Shown: positions 19,343 through 28,064 of the stretch, piece by piece
How positions within the stretch are numbered: position 1 is the stretch's first letter
Layout: each line of letters begins with the position of its first letter
Origin: an uncultured Spirochaetales bacterium
GTDB taxonomy: Bacteria > Spirochaetota > Spirochaetia > Sphaerochaetales > Sphaerochaetaceae
Assembly: GCA_934271365.1 (NCBI GenBank)
Contig: CAKQRI010000002.1
Coordinates: 1-64,000 of the forward strand
Reading direction: 5' to 3'
Length of the DNA: 64,000 nt
The notes under the pieces: generated by a model
Seen by the model: the letters and a program-made list of their open reading frames with translations, nothing else
Databases searched by the model: none
Told to the model about the DNA's origin: nothing
Position numbers and translations under genes: made by a program

Positions 19343-20445
19343 TGAGATTTACTGATTTAAATCTATATAATTTCAGGAATATATCCTCTGCTAATCTATC
19401 AGTTGACGCAGAGGATATTGTTCTTACAGGAATAAATGGTCAGGGAAAAACAAATATTCTGGAAGCTATATATACACTATGCTATGGCAGTTCTTTTAGA
19501 ACTCCTAATCTGAAGGAGTGCATGAAAATAGGAAGCAGTGATGGATTCAGAATCGAAGGTTCTTTTTTAATAGATGAGAGAGAAAAAGAATCAATAAAAG
19601 TTATATATAAAGACAATAAAAGGCATATCTTTATTGATGATAAGGAAATAAAAGATAGAAAAGAACTAATATACAAATTTCCATGCATTGTATTCTGCCA
19701 TGAGGATATACAATTCATAAAAGGTGAACCTGAGATGAGAAGAAGGTTCTTTGACCAGATGATGAGCCTTTATTCTCCTCTTTATTTTGATAATTCCAGA
19801 AATTATAGAAAAATACTTACTCAGCGTAATGCTGCTATAAAAACAGGAGATTATTCGCTCTTATCTCTTTATAATGAAAGACTTTCTTATTATGGTCTTG
19901 AGATAATGAGGGAACGTACTGAAACTGTTTATGAATTCAATAAGATATTTCCAGAGATTTTTTCTCTTATTTCTGATACTGATTATGAGCTATATATTGA
20001 TTACCAGCCTTCATGGAAAGATTCTGGTTCAGTAGATGAAATAGTATCTTATCTCGAAAAAACATCAGAAAGAGATATAAACCTCCAGACCACATCATCT
20101 GGCATTCATCGTGACAAGTTTATGATAATGTGCGCTGAAGGTCCTTTTGCTCAGATAGGATCTACAGGTCAGCTGAGGCTTTGTTCTCTGATAATGCGTA
20201 TTTCAGAAGCAAGATATTTCACAAAGATGACAGGAAAGAAGCCAATAATTCTTATTGATGATGTTCTTCTTGAACTGGATCCTGAGAAAAGAGGAAGATT
20301 TATATCTCTTCTAGATAATTATTCTCAGGCATTCTTTACATTTCTTCCTTTTGAGAATTATTTTGAAAATAGGAATAAAGCCATCTACTACAAAGTGAAT
20401 AAAGGAGAATTCTATTTTGAAAATAGAAGTCAAGAATCTATCTGA
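19342..20445 (+). CDS. recF: DNA replication and repair protein RecF
   Basis: 367 residues. Walker A is GINGQGKTNILEAIY, the ABC-type signature STGQLRLCSLIMRISEA and Walker B PIILIDDVLLELDPEKR. The N-terminus MRFTDLNLYNFRNI is standard. It loads RecA at gaps in single-stranded DNA. The start overlaps the dnaN stop by one base, and its 3' end contains the ribosome binding site and start of the next gene, so dnaN, recF and the dciA-like gene are translationally coupled. Confidence 0.96.
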   Translation: MRFTDLNLYNFRNISSANLSVDAEDIVLTGINGQGKTNILEAIYTLCYGSSFRTPNLKECMKIGSSDGFRIEGSFLIDEREKESIKVIYKDNKRHIFIDDKEIKDRKELIYKFPCIVFCHEDIQFIKGEPEMRRRFFDQMMSLYSPLYFDNSRNYRKILTQRNAAIKTGDYSLLSLYNERLSYYGLEIMRERTETVYEFNKIFPEIFSLISDTDYELYIDYQPSWKDSGSVDEIVSYLEKTSERDINLQTTSSGIHRDKFMIMCAEGPFAQIGSTGQLRLCSLIMRISEARYFTKMTGKKPIILIDDVLLELDPEKRGRFISLLDNYSQAFFTFLPFENYFENRNKAIYYKVNKGEFYFENRSQESI

Positions 20446-20701
20446 TGAAATAGAGATTATTCTTAAATCTTTTGGAAAAAATGACATTGATTTATATAAA
20501 ATGTGGCCAATTATAGCTGGTCCTTCTCTAGCTGCAGTGACTCATTTATATAGTTTTAAGAACAATACGCTATATATAGAGTGTTCATCTTCAAGTGCTA
20601 AGGGTTTATTGATGATAGAGAAGTCTAGAATCCTAAAAAATTACCAGGAAAAATTTCCAGAATATCAAATAAAATCATTAGCCTTAACAAAAAGGACTTG
20701 A
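20417..20701 (+). CDS. DUF721/DciA-like protein
   Basis: 94 residues of the DUF721 family: DLYKMWPIIAGPSLAAVTHLYSF, NTLYIECSSSSAKGLL and a basic C-terminus. DciA proteins with this domain load the replicative helicase in many bacteria lacking DnaC or DnaI. The start is TTG at 20417, with AGGAG ending 9 bases upstream inside recF; the overlap with recF is 29 bases. Its place after dnaN-recF is where this family is commonly found. The helicase-loader role is family knowledge, not shown here. Confidence 0.82.
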   Translation: MKIEVKNLSDEIEIILKSFGKNDIDLYKMWPIIAGPSLAAVTHLYSFKNNTLYIECSSSSAKGLLMIEKSRILKNYQEKFPEYQIKSLALTKRT

Positions 20702-20726
20702 CCACACTATTCAGAGTTGGTAGACT
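20698..20726 (+). promoter_or_regulatory. Promoter of rpmH-rnpA
   Basis: TTGACC (20698-20703), a 17-base spacer and TAGACT (20721-20726). It overlaps the stop codon of the dciA-like gene and gives rpmH a leader of about 65 bases, which contains a 12-base palindrome and a small hairpin. Confidence 0.55.
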
Positions 20727-20736
20727 TCTGTAACTG

Positions 20737-20780
20737 GACGCTAGCGTCTTAAAATATGTTTAATTACCGCTATTTAGCGG
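20737..20780 (+). promoter_or_regulatory. Structured leader of rpmH: palindrome and hairpin
   Basis: GACGCTAGCGTC (20737-20748) is a perfect 12-base palindrome. CCGCT-ATTT-AGCGG (20767-20780) is a small hairpin eight bases before the rpmH ribosome binding site. Their function is unknown; a role in ribosomal protein control, transcript processing or protein binding is possible. Confidence 0.45.
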
Positions 20781-20798
20781 AGATTTTGGAGAAATACC

Positions 20799-20966
20799 AT
20801 GAGTTATAAAGGCAAGAGAACTTACCAGCCAAGTAAGATGAAGAGAACTAGAAAGTTCGGTTTCCGCGCAAGAATGGCAACAAAGGGTGGCCGCAAGGTA
20901 CTTGCTCGTCGCAGAGCTAAGGGCAGATACAACCTCACAGTTAGTGATGAGAAGAAGCCTTACTAA
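20799..20966 (+). CDS. rpmH: Ribosomal protein bL34
   Basis: 55 residues, very basic. The family core [20 protein letters not shown] and [18 protein letters not shown] is intact. An extra five N-terminal residues (MSYKG) and about six C-terminal residues make it longer than the usual 44-47. GGAG lies seven bases before the ATG at 20799. The 3' end overlaps rnpA by 20 bases, the conserved rpmH-rnpA arrangement next to dnaA. Confidence 0.97.
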   Translation: MSYKGKRTYQPSKMKRTRKFGFRARMATKGGRKVLARRRAKGRYNLTVSDEKKPY

Positions 20967-21309
20967 GATTGAAATCATCAGAAAGAAACAGGAAATTGAT
21001 CGCATTTTCAAGCAGGGAAAGAAATATTCAAGCTCGGAAATGCGATTAATTGCTATTAATAACAATCTCGGTTTTGATCGTATTATTGTTATTCCTGTTA
21101 AGCATTTTGGCAGAGCAGTTGACCGAAATAGGGTAAGACGCAGAGCCAAAGAAATCTTCAGATGCTATGAAAAACGTCATACATCAGAGAATTTGCTTAT
21201 TTCTGAGTCAAAAGATTATGTTTTAGTAGTGTATCCTGGAAAGGTTTCTGATTTCTCCTTGCTTGAGTCCCGTTTTATCGAATTGCTGGACAGGGCAAAT
21301 CAGAAATAG
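20947..21309 (+). CDS. rnpA: Ribonuclease P protein component
   Basis: 120 residues from ATG 20947, inside the end of rpmH. The start [20 protein letters not shown] fits the family; a longer reading to 20887 would lie almost wholly inside rpmH. The RNR motif is seen in [18 protein letters not shown]. The protein helps the catalytic RNase P RNA bind precursor tRNA. No ribosome binding site is evident, so translation is probably coupled to rpmH. No yidD gene follows before yidC. Confidence 0.93.
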   Translation: MRRSLTKIEIIRKKQEIDRIFKQGKKYSSSEMRLIAINNNLGFDRIIVIPVKHFGRAVDRNRVRRRAKEIFRCYEKRHTSENLLISESKDYVLVVYPGKVSDFSLLESRFIELLDRANQK

Positions 21310-21376
21310 ACTCTTCTTTTTTCAAGCAATATTCCTATTCCAGCTTTCTAGAATACATATAAAAGCCTATTTTTAT

Positions 21377-21390
21377 TTTGCTTAAGCAAA
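21377..21390. repeat. 14-base perfect palindrome upstream of yidC
   Basis: TTTGCTTAAGCAAA is its own reverse complement and lies four bases before the AGGAG of yidC in the 97-base rnpA-yidC gap. It could be an operator or a hairpin in the yidC leader. Confidence 0.5.
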
Positions 21391-21406
21391 CATTAGGAGT
21401 AATAAA

Positions 21407-23194
21407 TTGGATAGGAATACTATCATTGCACTTGTTTTGTCTGTAATAGTCATAACTGTTGGAATGACAATCCAGACTACTTTTTTCACACCAGATTATG
21501 TTGAAGCATCAGAGACTACTGAAGTAATCACTGACAATGCCAGTGAAATCAGTGAAGCTACAACTTCTTTAGTAAAAGCTACAGGCAGTGTTGATAATCA
21601 ATCTACATTCAGGATACAGAATGAAAGCCTTGATATAGAGTTTAATCCTGTAGGAGCAACTATCTCATCCATAAAAACAAGAGAACATGAGGCAGATGGA
21701 GAACCTGCAGAGCTTGTATTCAAGGAAGATGTTGATAACGATCCCTTCATGCTTTATCTTGGGTCAAACAAGCAGAGTTTGGATGATGTATATGCTTATT
21801 CTATAGAGAAAAAGGAAATACCTAATAAAGGATCTATTACGCAGGTTACATTCACTAGAGATTATGTTATTGAAGATACAGGAGCATCATTCACTGTAGA
21901 AAAGAAATATGCAGTACCTGATAACAATGAATACATGATTCAGCTTGCTGTTACTATTAAGAGCTCAGATGGTTCTGTTATTCCTTTTAATTATGATGGC
22001 TCTATGTATACAATCTCTGTAGGTCCTCAGATTGGTCCTACTTTCAGTTCGCTCAGCAGAAACTATGACTATAGAAGAGTTTATATGAAGAGATCCGATA
22101 AAGGAAATAAGAAGGTTATTTCCTTTAAGGGTGGTGTATATAACTCTTCTGATGATGTTGAATGGATGGGGCTTGTAGGTAAGTATTTTGCAATGCTTCT
22201 TATTCCTGAGACAGACGGAATAATCTCAAGTGTAAGCGCTACTGAGGTTACAGGAGATGGTTATCCATCACAGAAAGATACAATATATCTTAATAGAGCT
22301 GCTTCTGCATCTTCTTCTGTTACAGATGTTTATTCTTTCTATGTAGGTCCTCAGCTTGCAAAGAATCTTAAGATTTATGATAGGGCTGTTGATAATATCT
22401 TTGGTCTTGAGAACCATAATCTCAAGAAGGCTCTTGATGTTAGCTGGTTAAGCTGGCTTGAGACAATTCTTAAATTCTTCCTTGATATATTCTATAAGAT
22501 CTGCAGAAACTATGGTGTTGCTATTATCCTTCTTACTGTAATGGTTAAGCTTATTCTTCAGCCAATAAGCAAGAAGGGAATGGATTCTACAGCAAAGATG
22601 AGTGCTTTGACTCCTAAGATGGAAGAGATTAAGCAGCGTTATGCAGATAATCCAGAAGCTCAGAATGCTGCAATAGCTAAGCTTTATAAGGAAGAAGGAA
22701 TAAATCCTATGGGATCATGCCTTCCTATGCTTATCCAGTTCCCTATATTCATTGCTCTTTACGGCCTTCTGAATAAGAATTTTGAGTTAAGAGGTGCTAT
22801 GTTTATACCTCATTGGATTCCAGATCTATCTGTTCCAGATACAATAGCTACTCTGTCATTCAATCTTCCTCTTCTTGGTAGCCAGATTCACCTTCTTCCT
22901 ATTATCTATACCGTATCGATGATATTCTCAATGAAGATAACTCAGAGTGGATCTACTAATTCACAGCAGCAGGGAATGATGTCTTTCATGACATACGGAA
23001 TGCCTATTATCTTCTTCTTCATTATGTATAATGCTCCATCAGGTCTGCTTGTTTACTGGACAGTGACAAATGCAATATCTATTGGACAGCAGCTTATTGT
23101 AAATAAGAAAAAGGGTAGCAAATACCGTGATGAGCTGAAGGCTAAAGAAGAAGAGAAACAGGCTAAGAAAGCCGCAAAGAAGAAAAGAAAATAA
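21407..23194 (+). CDS. yidC: Membrane protein insertase YidC
   Basis: 595 residues, the long Gram-negative form. A first transmembrane segment (about 5-22) is followed by a large periplasmic domain (about 60-330, with FRIQNESLDIEFNPVGATIS) and the conserved C-terminal insertase core (about 350-560) with GVAIILLTVMVKLILQPISK and NPMGSCLPMLIQFPIFIALY. A Lys-rich tail ends the protein. The start is TTG at 21407 after AGGAG. It inserts inner-membrane proteins alone or with Sec. It forms the usual block with rnpA and jag. Confidence 0.97.
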   Translation: MDRNTIIALVLSVIVITVGMTIQTTFFTPDYVEASETTEVITDNASEISEATTSLVKATGSVDNQSTFRIQNESLDIEFNPVGATISSIKTREHEADGEPAELVFKEDVDNDPFMLYLGSNKQSLDDVYAYSIEKKEIPNKGSITQVTFTRDYVIEDTGASFTVEKKYAVPDNNEYMIQLAVTIKSSDGSVIPFNYDGSMYTISVGPQIGPTFSSLSRNYDYRRVYMKRSDKGNKKVISFKGGVYNSSDDVEWMGLVGKYFAMLLIPETDGIISSVSATEVTGDGYPSQKDTIYLNRAASASSSVTDVYSFYVGPQLAKNLKIYDRAVDNIFGLENHNLKKALDVSWLSWLETILKFFLDIFYKICRNYGVAIILLTVMVKLILQPISKKGMDSTAKMSALTPKMEEIKQRYADNPEAQNAAIAKLYKEEGINPMGSCLPMLIQFPIFIALYGLLNKNFELRGAMFIPHWIPDLSVPDTIATLSFNLPLLGSQIHLLPIIYTVSMIFSMKITQSGSTNSQQQGMMSFMTYGMPIIFFFIMYNAPSGLLVYWTVTNAISIGQQLIVNKKKGSKYRDELKAKEEEKQAKKAAKKKRK

Positions 23195-23207
23195 GAGGGT
23201 AATATAA

Positions 23208-23894
23208 ATGTATCGTGATTTTGAAGGTAAAACTGAAGAAGAAGCTAAAGAAAAGGCAATAGATGAACTGGATCTTGGAGGCAAGGATTTCAATATAGAG
23301 ATTCTTGAGAATACAAAAAAAGGATTATTCAAGAAGTCTTATGTAAAAATCCGTGTTTACTATGGAGAGGATATCAATGAAAAAAAGGATTCCTCTGAAT
23401 ATCCAGTTCCTTCAGGTGAGAAACTTGATGCTGAGAATGATAATGAGAAGAAGGTTCTTCTTTTCATTGATACTCTCATAGAGAAGATGGGGTACAAGGG
23501 AAAGAGCTCAATAAATTTCAGAAGAGAAAGCAAGGTCGGAATTACAATCGAATCCGAAGATAGCTCAATCCTGATTGGTCGAAAAGGAAAGAATCTTGAT
23601 GCTATACAGCTTCTTGCTAACGTATATGCAGGTAATCTTGATCCAGATCTGAAGATTGTTGTTGATAGTGAGAATTATAGAATGCGCCATGAAGAGCAGA
23701 TTATCCGTTCTGCTTATAAAAGCGCAGAGTTTGTAAAAAGAACAGGAAAGTCCAGACTTCTTGAGCCAATGAATCCTTTTGAAAGACGTCTTGTTCATAC
23801 AGCTCTCAATGATTTTGATGGTGTTGAGACAAAAAGCGAAGGTGAAGGATTATATAAGCAAGTTCGCATAATTCCTTTTAAAGAGTCAAAATAA
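23208..23894 (+). CDS. jag: Jag/KhpB RNA-binding protein
   Basis: 228 residues. The N-terminal Jag_N domain (about 1-50: DFEGKTEEEAKEKAIDELDL) is followed by a KH domain (ILIGRKGKNLDAIQLLANV) and an R3H domain with MNPFERRLVHTALNDFDG. It starts 13 bases after yidC, the conserved yidC-jag order. In other bacteria Jag binds many RNAs and influences cell elongation and division. Confidence 0.93.
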   Translation: MYRDFEGKTEEEAKEKAIDELDLGGKDFNIEILENTKKGLFKKSYVKIRVYYGEDINEKKDSSEYPVPSGEKLDAENDNEKKVLLFIDTLIEKMGYKGKSSINFRRESKVGITIESEDSSILIGRKGKNLDAIQLLANVYAGNLDPDLKIVVDSENYRMRHEEQIIRSAYKSAEFVKRTGKSRLLEPMNPFERRLVHTALNDFDGVETKSEGEGLYKQVRIIPFKESK

Positions 23895-23902
23895 AAAAAC
23901 AG

Positions 23903-23925
23903 AAGCTGCATTTTTATTGCAGCTT
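23903..23925. terminator. Hairpin after jag, possible terminator
   Basis: AAGCTGCA (23903-23910), 7-base loop, TGCAGCTT (23918-23925). No T run follows on the plus strand, so termination there would be weak; a T run is present on the minus-strand side. Confidence 0.45.
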
Positions 23926-23927
23926 AT

Positions 23928-23956
23928 TTGACAGATAATAATCTTTTTATTATATT
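23928..23956 (+). promoter_or_regulatory. Promoter of the perR-rubrerythrin operon
   Basis: TTGACA (23928-23933), 17-base spacer, TATATT (23951-23956): near-consensus sigma70 hexamers at ideal spacing, about 30 bases before the regulator start. The following AT-rich bases may hold the regulator's own operator, but no exact Per/Fur box was seen. Confidence 0.75.
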
Positions 23957-23985
23957 ATTAAAAATGATTACCAATAAGGATTATT

Positions 23986-24402
23986 ATGGTTAGGCGAAAT
24001 ACTAAGCAGAAGGAGATGGTTTTAAAGGCTATTAACCTCTATATGGGGCATCCTTCTGCTGATAATGTATATGAGCTTGTACATAAGGAAAATCCATCTG
24101 TTTCAAAAGCAACTGTATATAGAAATCTTCAGATTCTTTCAGATGAGAATGTTATAAAGAAGCTCGAAGCCAGTGGAAAAGATGAGGTTCTATATGATAG
24201 GAATGTTGCATTGCATGCTCATGCTATATGTGTATCATGTGGGCATTTTATCGATGTAGATGTACCTGGTGAGTCCGATATAGATAGAAAAGCTGTGGCG
24301 GAGGAAAATGGCTTTACTATCTTTTCTCATGAGATAATATTCAAAGGACTCTGCAATAAATGCAGGGAAAAGGAGGATATAAATGGAACTCAGAGGATCT
24401 AA
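23986..24402 (+). CDS. Fur family regulator, probably PerR-like
   Basis: 138 residues. A winged helix ([20 protein letters not shown], about 35-55) precedes a metal-binding half with [17 protein letters not shown] and CNKC, the two Cys-x-x-Cys pairs of the structural zinc site. The PerR call rests on context: the next gene is rubrerythrin, overlapping by 20 bases, a common PerR target in anaerobes. The sequence alone does not separate PerR from Fur or Zur. Autoregulation through the strong upstream promoter is likely. Confidence 0.85.
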   Translation: MVRRNTKQKEMVLKAINLYMGHPSADNVYELVHKENPSVSKATVYRNLQILSDENVIKKLEASGKDEVLYDRNVALHAHAICVSCGHFIDVDVPGESDIDRKAVAEENGFTIFSHEIIFKGLCNKCREKEDINGTQRI

Positions 24403-24922
24403 GACAGAGAAGAATCTTATGACTGCTTTTGCAGGAGAAAGCCAGGCTAGAAACAAGTACACTTATTTTGCTTCTAAGGCAAAGAAAGAGGGCTATGAGC
24501 AGATTGCTGCAATATTCTTAGAAACAGCAGAAAATGAGAAGGAGCATGCTAAGCTGTGGTTCAAGTACCTAGAAGGCGGCGATATAAAATCGACAATAGA
24601 TAATCTTAAAGAGGCTGCTGCTGGTGAGAATTATGAATGGACTGATATGTATGCTGCATTTGCAAAGGAAGCTGAGGAAGAAGGCTTTACAAAGATTGCT
24701 GCACAGTTCAGAGGTGTTGCAAAGATTGAAGCAGAACATGAAGCTAGGTATCTTGCTCTTTTGAAGAATGTAGAGGAAGGTCTTGTATTCTCAAGAGATG
24801 GAGATCAGATTTGGAAATGCAGAAACTGCGGTCATGTTGTAATTGGGAAGAAAGCTCCTGAAGTATGTCCTGTATGCAATCATCCTCAGTCATACTTCGA
24901 GATTGCAGCAAAAAATTACTGA
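24383..24922 (+). CDS. Rubrerythrin (peroxide reductase)
   Basis: 179 residues. An N-terminal four-helix diiron domain carries the ligand motifs ENEKEHAK and [12 protein letters not shown]-terminal rubredoxin domain has CRNCG and CPVCNHP binding one iron. It reduces hydrogen peroxide in the cytoplasm of anaerobes. AGGAGG lies upstream of the ATG, inside the regulator gene. It is followed by a strong bidirectional terminator. Confidence 0.96.
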   Translation: MELRGSKTEKNLMTAFAGESQARNKYTYFASKAKKEGYEQIAAIFLETAENEKEHAKLWFKYLEGGDIKSTIDNLKEAAAGENYEWTDMYAAFAKEAEEEGFTKIAAQFRGVAKIEAEHEARYLALLKNVEEGLVFSRDGDQIWKCRNCGHVVIGKKAPEVCPVCNHPQSYFEIAAKNY

Positions 24923-24942
24923 TAATGTATCTTATTTAAATT

Positions 24943-24978
24943 AATGCCTAATATAATCAGTATTAGGCATTTTTTTAT
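24943..24978. terminator. Bidirectional terminator between rubrerythrin and PfkB kinase
   Basis: AATGCCTAATA (24943-24953), a 7-base loop, TATTAGGCATT (24961-24971) and a T run. Perfect stem between two convergent genes. Confidence 0.9.
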
Positions 24979-24986
24979 GCTGATAG

Positions 24987-25982
24987 CTATTTTAGGATAT
25001 TGTTATTAATATAATCCTTTAACTCTTTTATTTTATCAGAAGAGAACTGGGCACCAATCTGAGATATAATCTCCCCAGCAAGATATGATGCAATTCTTCC
25101 TGATATCTCTGTACTATAGCCATTCAGAAATCCGTATAGAAATCCTGCTGCATACGTATCTCCTGCTCCTGTTGTATCTACTGGATGACTTGTTCCATAC
25201 AGTGGTATTTCATAGATTTTTTCATTATCAGATATGAAGCTGCCCTTTTTTCCATTCTTTATAATGGCTAATGGGCAGAGCTTTCCAAGAGAACGGCAGC
25301 ATTCGTATGCATCATAGTTATCTAGAAGAAATCTTGCTTCTTCACTATTTGCAAATACTATATCACAATACTCTGATGCAAGTTTTAGGAATGTTTCCCT
25401 ATATCGTCCTACAGCAAAAGGATCTGCAAGGTCAAAGGCTATTTTCTTTCCTTTTGCCCTGCATAGGTCAAGAGCTTTCCTTGTAGCGTTCTGCTGGCTT
25501 TTTGTATCCCACATATATCCTGTGAAATAAAATAAATCAGCTTTATCGATGCTATCTTCCATCACATCGCTTTCTGAAAATAGCCTATTTGCTCCAAGAA
25601 AAGTGTTCATTGTTCTTTCTTTATCATCAGTAAGAAGGATTATAGATGTACCAGTTACTGCATCTTTTAAAACGGTCTGGTCAATTACACCTGTTTTTTC
25701 AAGTTTCTCCTTATACATTCTGCCATGTTCATCATTTCCTAGTCCGCCTGCTAGGATAGTGTCAATTCCGAGCATCTTCAATGTTATCATTGTATTGGGA
25801 GCACTTCCTCCACATGAGTAAGAGATCTTTCTATTTCGTGTGTATTCTAATATTTCAGCTCTCTTATCTGCATCTATTAGGAGCATAGTGCCTTTATTGA
25901 GCTCTAATTTCTTCAAATCTTCATCTGTTACATAACAGAGATAATCTATTAATGGATTTCCAATACTGTATACAAGTGGCAT
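24987..25982 (-). CDS. PfkB family carbohydrate/nucleoside kinase
   Basis: 331 residues. The first PfkB signature appears as YSCGGSAPNTMITLKMLG. The C-terminal signature DTTGAGDTYAAGFLYGF contains the catalytic Asp and anion hole. The N-terminus (VYSIGNPLIDYLCYVTDEDL) and the DADKRAEIL stretch resemble the adenosine-kinase-like branch, so adenosine or a related nucleoside is a plausible substrate, but ribokinase-like sugars are not excluded. It runs opposite to rubrerythrin and shares its terminator. Upstream lies the DnaA-box-rich gap. Confidence 0.85.
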   Translation of the reverse strand: MPLVYSIGNPLIDYLCYVTDEDLKKLELNKGTMLLIDADKRAEILEYTRNRKISYSCGGSAPNTMITLKMLGIDTILAGGLGNDEHGRMYKEKLEKTGVIDQTVLKDAVTGTSIILLTDDKERTMNTFLGANRLFSESDVMEDSIDKADLFYFTGYMWDTKSQQNATRKALDLCRAKGKKIAFDLADPFAVGRYRETFLKLASEYCDIVFANSEEARFLLDNYDAYECCRSLGKLCPLAIIKNGKKGSFISDNEKIYEIPLYGTSHPVDTTGAGDTYAAGFLYGFLNGYSTEISGRIASYLAGEIISQIGAQFSSDKIKELKDYINNNILK

Positions 25983-26037
25983 GGATTAATTATAGCTTTA
26001 AGGATTTTTCGTAACAACATTTATCAGAAACACTATA

Positions 26038-26434
26038 TGTGGAAATTTCCCAATTTTTTCACATTTTTGCACAATGCATTTAACAATGGTGAAAAAAACA
26101 GTTTCCATAAGAGAAAACGAACAGTTGTACCATTATAAATAACTAATAAGTATTTACTTGTAATAAAAAGAATTAAATAATATTATGTACTTTGTTTTTC
26201 TACTGAAATAATATAATTTTCTGTATATATAAATGTGAATAAAAAAATGTGAAAAACTTAGTAAAATACTGATTTTTTCACAATTTTTTCACAATGCTTT
26301 TTGTTTTTTCACATTTTTTTAATTAATGATATATAAAAGGATTAAGCGAAATTATAACTTAAGAAATTAACAATTCTTTCTAGTGGTACTTTTTCATGTT
26401 TTTCACTTTTTACATAAGCTGATAGTTTCTCACA
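26038..26434. other. Second cluster of DnaA-box-like 9-mers in a 0.7 kb gene-free gap
   Basis: Seven 9-mers fit TTWTNCACA: plus strand at 26055-26063, 26065-26073 (TTTTGCACA), 26274-26282, 26285-26293 and 26305-26313; minus strand at 26234-26242 (TTATTCACA) and 26248-26256. Four near-matches lie at 26038, 26088, 26399 and 26426. The rest of the gap (25983-26709) is AT-rich, and no gene was seen in it. No DnaA-trio tract is evident here, unlike in the dnaA-dnaN gap. Confidence 0.7.
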
Positions 26435-26709
26435 TATGAGAAAAGCTGTCTTACATTACCAGGAAAATCCATATTATCTAATTATTATTTAAAGAAGTAT
26501 CGATTTCTATTTACTTATAGCAAAAAGATTGCATAAAAACTGTTAATTTACATTCTGCACTCATTATTATTAATCTCAATAGATTTGAAAATTTAGTTTT
26601 TATTTAATTTAAGCTATATTAATAAAGAGGCCATCGATCTGACATAATGGCAGTGTTAATGAATTTTTCGGCTTCAAAAAATGACGTGAGCAAATGCTCT
26701 GGAGGGTCA

Positions 26710-27939
26710 ATGAAAAAAACTGTATGCGAACTATTCGCAGGTGTTGGAGGATTCAGGCTTGGTCTGGATCGATTGAAAAGTGGATGGAATACTGTATGGT
26801 TTTCTCAATGGGAACCAGAAAAGAAAAAACAGTGGGCTCATGACTGTTATGTTTTCCATTTTGGAGATAGCCCAGACTTAAATGGGGAATATCATACTGG
26901 TGATGACATAAGCATTGTAAATAAAGCAAATATTCCTGACCATTCTCTGCTTGTAGGAGGTTTTCCATGCCAAGACTATTCTGTTGCACATGGTCTTGCA
27001 ACATCTCATGGTATTGAGGGAAAGAAAGGTGTTCTTTGGTGGCAAATACGTGATGTGATTATTGCCAAAAAACCACCATTTTGTATTTTTGAGAATGTTG
27101 ATAGATTGCTTAAATCTCCTGCAAAACAACGTGGAAGGGATTTTGGTATTATGTTGGCATGTCTAAATGAGCTTGGATATTCTGTTGAGTGGAGAGTCGT
27201 CAATGCTGCTATATATGGTGCTCCACAGAGACGCAGGAGAACTTTCATTTATGCATATAAAAATAACAGTCGATATGGTATGGAAAAATTGTCATCCAAT
27301 ATAGATGATATTCTTTTAAATGATGGTTTTATGGCAAAGGCTTTCCCTGTTTCATTATTAGGTCAAATTAAAGAAACAGTACTTGATACTAACATAATCA
27401 CTGTTTCTGATAAGTTTGAGTTTACCTTTAAGAATGCTGGTCTTATGAGAGATGGGAGAATTTTCACTTGTGATGTGGAGGAAAAAGGTGAAAATCCGAT
27501 TGTTCTTGGAAAAATTCTTGAATATGGAGTGGATGAAAAATACTTCATTACCACTGATAAAATAGGTAAATGGTCCTTTCTTAAGGGCGCCAAGAAAATA
27601 CCAAGGGTCTCAGCCAATGGTCATGAGTATATATTTTCTGAAGGACCTGTAGCATTTCCAGATCCATGGGATAGACCAGGTAGGACAATGCTTACTAGTG
27701 AAGGAACTTTGAACAGGAGTTCTCATATTGTCTCAGATCCTAAAACTGGACGTCTTAGACTTCTCACTCCAATTGAAACTGAAAGACTTCAAGGGTTCGA
27801 TGATGACTGGACAAAAATAAGTGGAGATAAGGATATGCCTGACAGAATGAGATATTTCTGCATGGGTAATGCTCTTGTTGTTCCAATGATAACTAGAATG
27901 GGAAAAGTTTTAGATGATATAATAGAAAAAGAAAAATAA
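26710..27939 (+). CDS. DNA (cytosine-5) methyltransferase, Sau3AI (GATC) type
   Basis: 409 residues from ATG 26710, which follows GGAGGG; an in-frame ATG at 26647 would add 21 atypical residues. Motif I is ELFAGVGGFRLGL, motif IV GGFPCQDYSVA with the catalytic Cys, motif VI ENVDRLLKSP, motif VIII QRRRRTF, motif IX-X RLLTPIETERLQGF and GNALVVP. The stretches KGVLWWQI and LLKSPAKQRGRDF match the M.Sau3AI group as I recall it, which modifies cytosine in GATC. Specificity is therefore inferred, and is supported by the Sau3AI-type nuclease two genes downstream. It would protect the chromosome from that nuclease. Confidence 0.92.
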   Translation: MKKTVCELFAGVGGFRLGLDRLKSGWNTVWFSQWEPEKKKQWAHDCYVFHFGDSPDLNGEYHTGDDISIVNKANIPDHSLLVGGFPCQDYSVAHGLATSHGIEGKKGVLWWQIRDVIIAKKPPFCIFENVDRLLKSPAKQRGRDFGIMLACLNELGYSVEWRVVNAAIYGAPQRRRRTFIYAYKNNSRYGMEKLSSNIDDILLNDGFMAKAFPVSLLGQIKETVLDTNIITVSDKFEFTFKNAGLMRDGRIFTCDVEEKGENPIVLGKILEYGVDEKYFITTDKIGKWSFLKGAKKIPRVSANGHEYIFSEGPVAFPDPWDRPGRTMLTSEGTLNRSSHIVSDPKTGRLRLLTPIETERLQGFDDDWTKISGDKDMPDRMRYFCMGNALVVPMITRMGKVLDDIIEKEK

Positions 27940-28064
27940 TAAGAAATAAAATTTAGTTTAAAACCAACAAAAATAATACTTTAAGTATGCTGAACTAATT
28001 TACCTTGCGTTTTTCTTTTTATATAGAAATAATGAATTTAAGGTAAATATACGGAGAAACATTT

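Noticed and set aside
20887..20946. Longer N-terminus for rnpA
   Set aside because: The extra 20 residues lie in another frame of rpmH and do not fit RNase P protein starts.
23957..23985. A PerR or Fur box upstream of the regulator
   Set aside because: The AT-rich stretch has partial direct repeats but no convincing match to the Per box palindrome.
26647..26709. Upstream start for the C5 methyltransferase
   Set aside because: Adds 21 residues not typical of the family; the ATG at 26710 has GGAGGG and begins the conserved motif I region.
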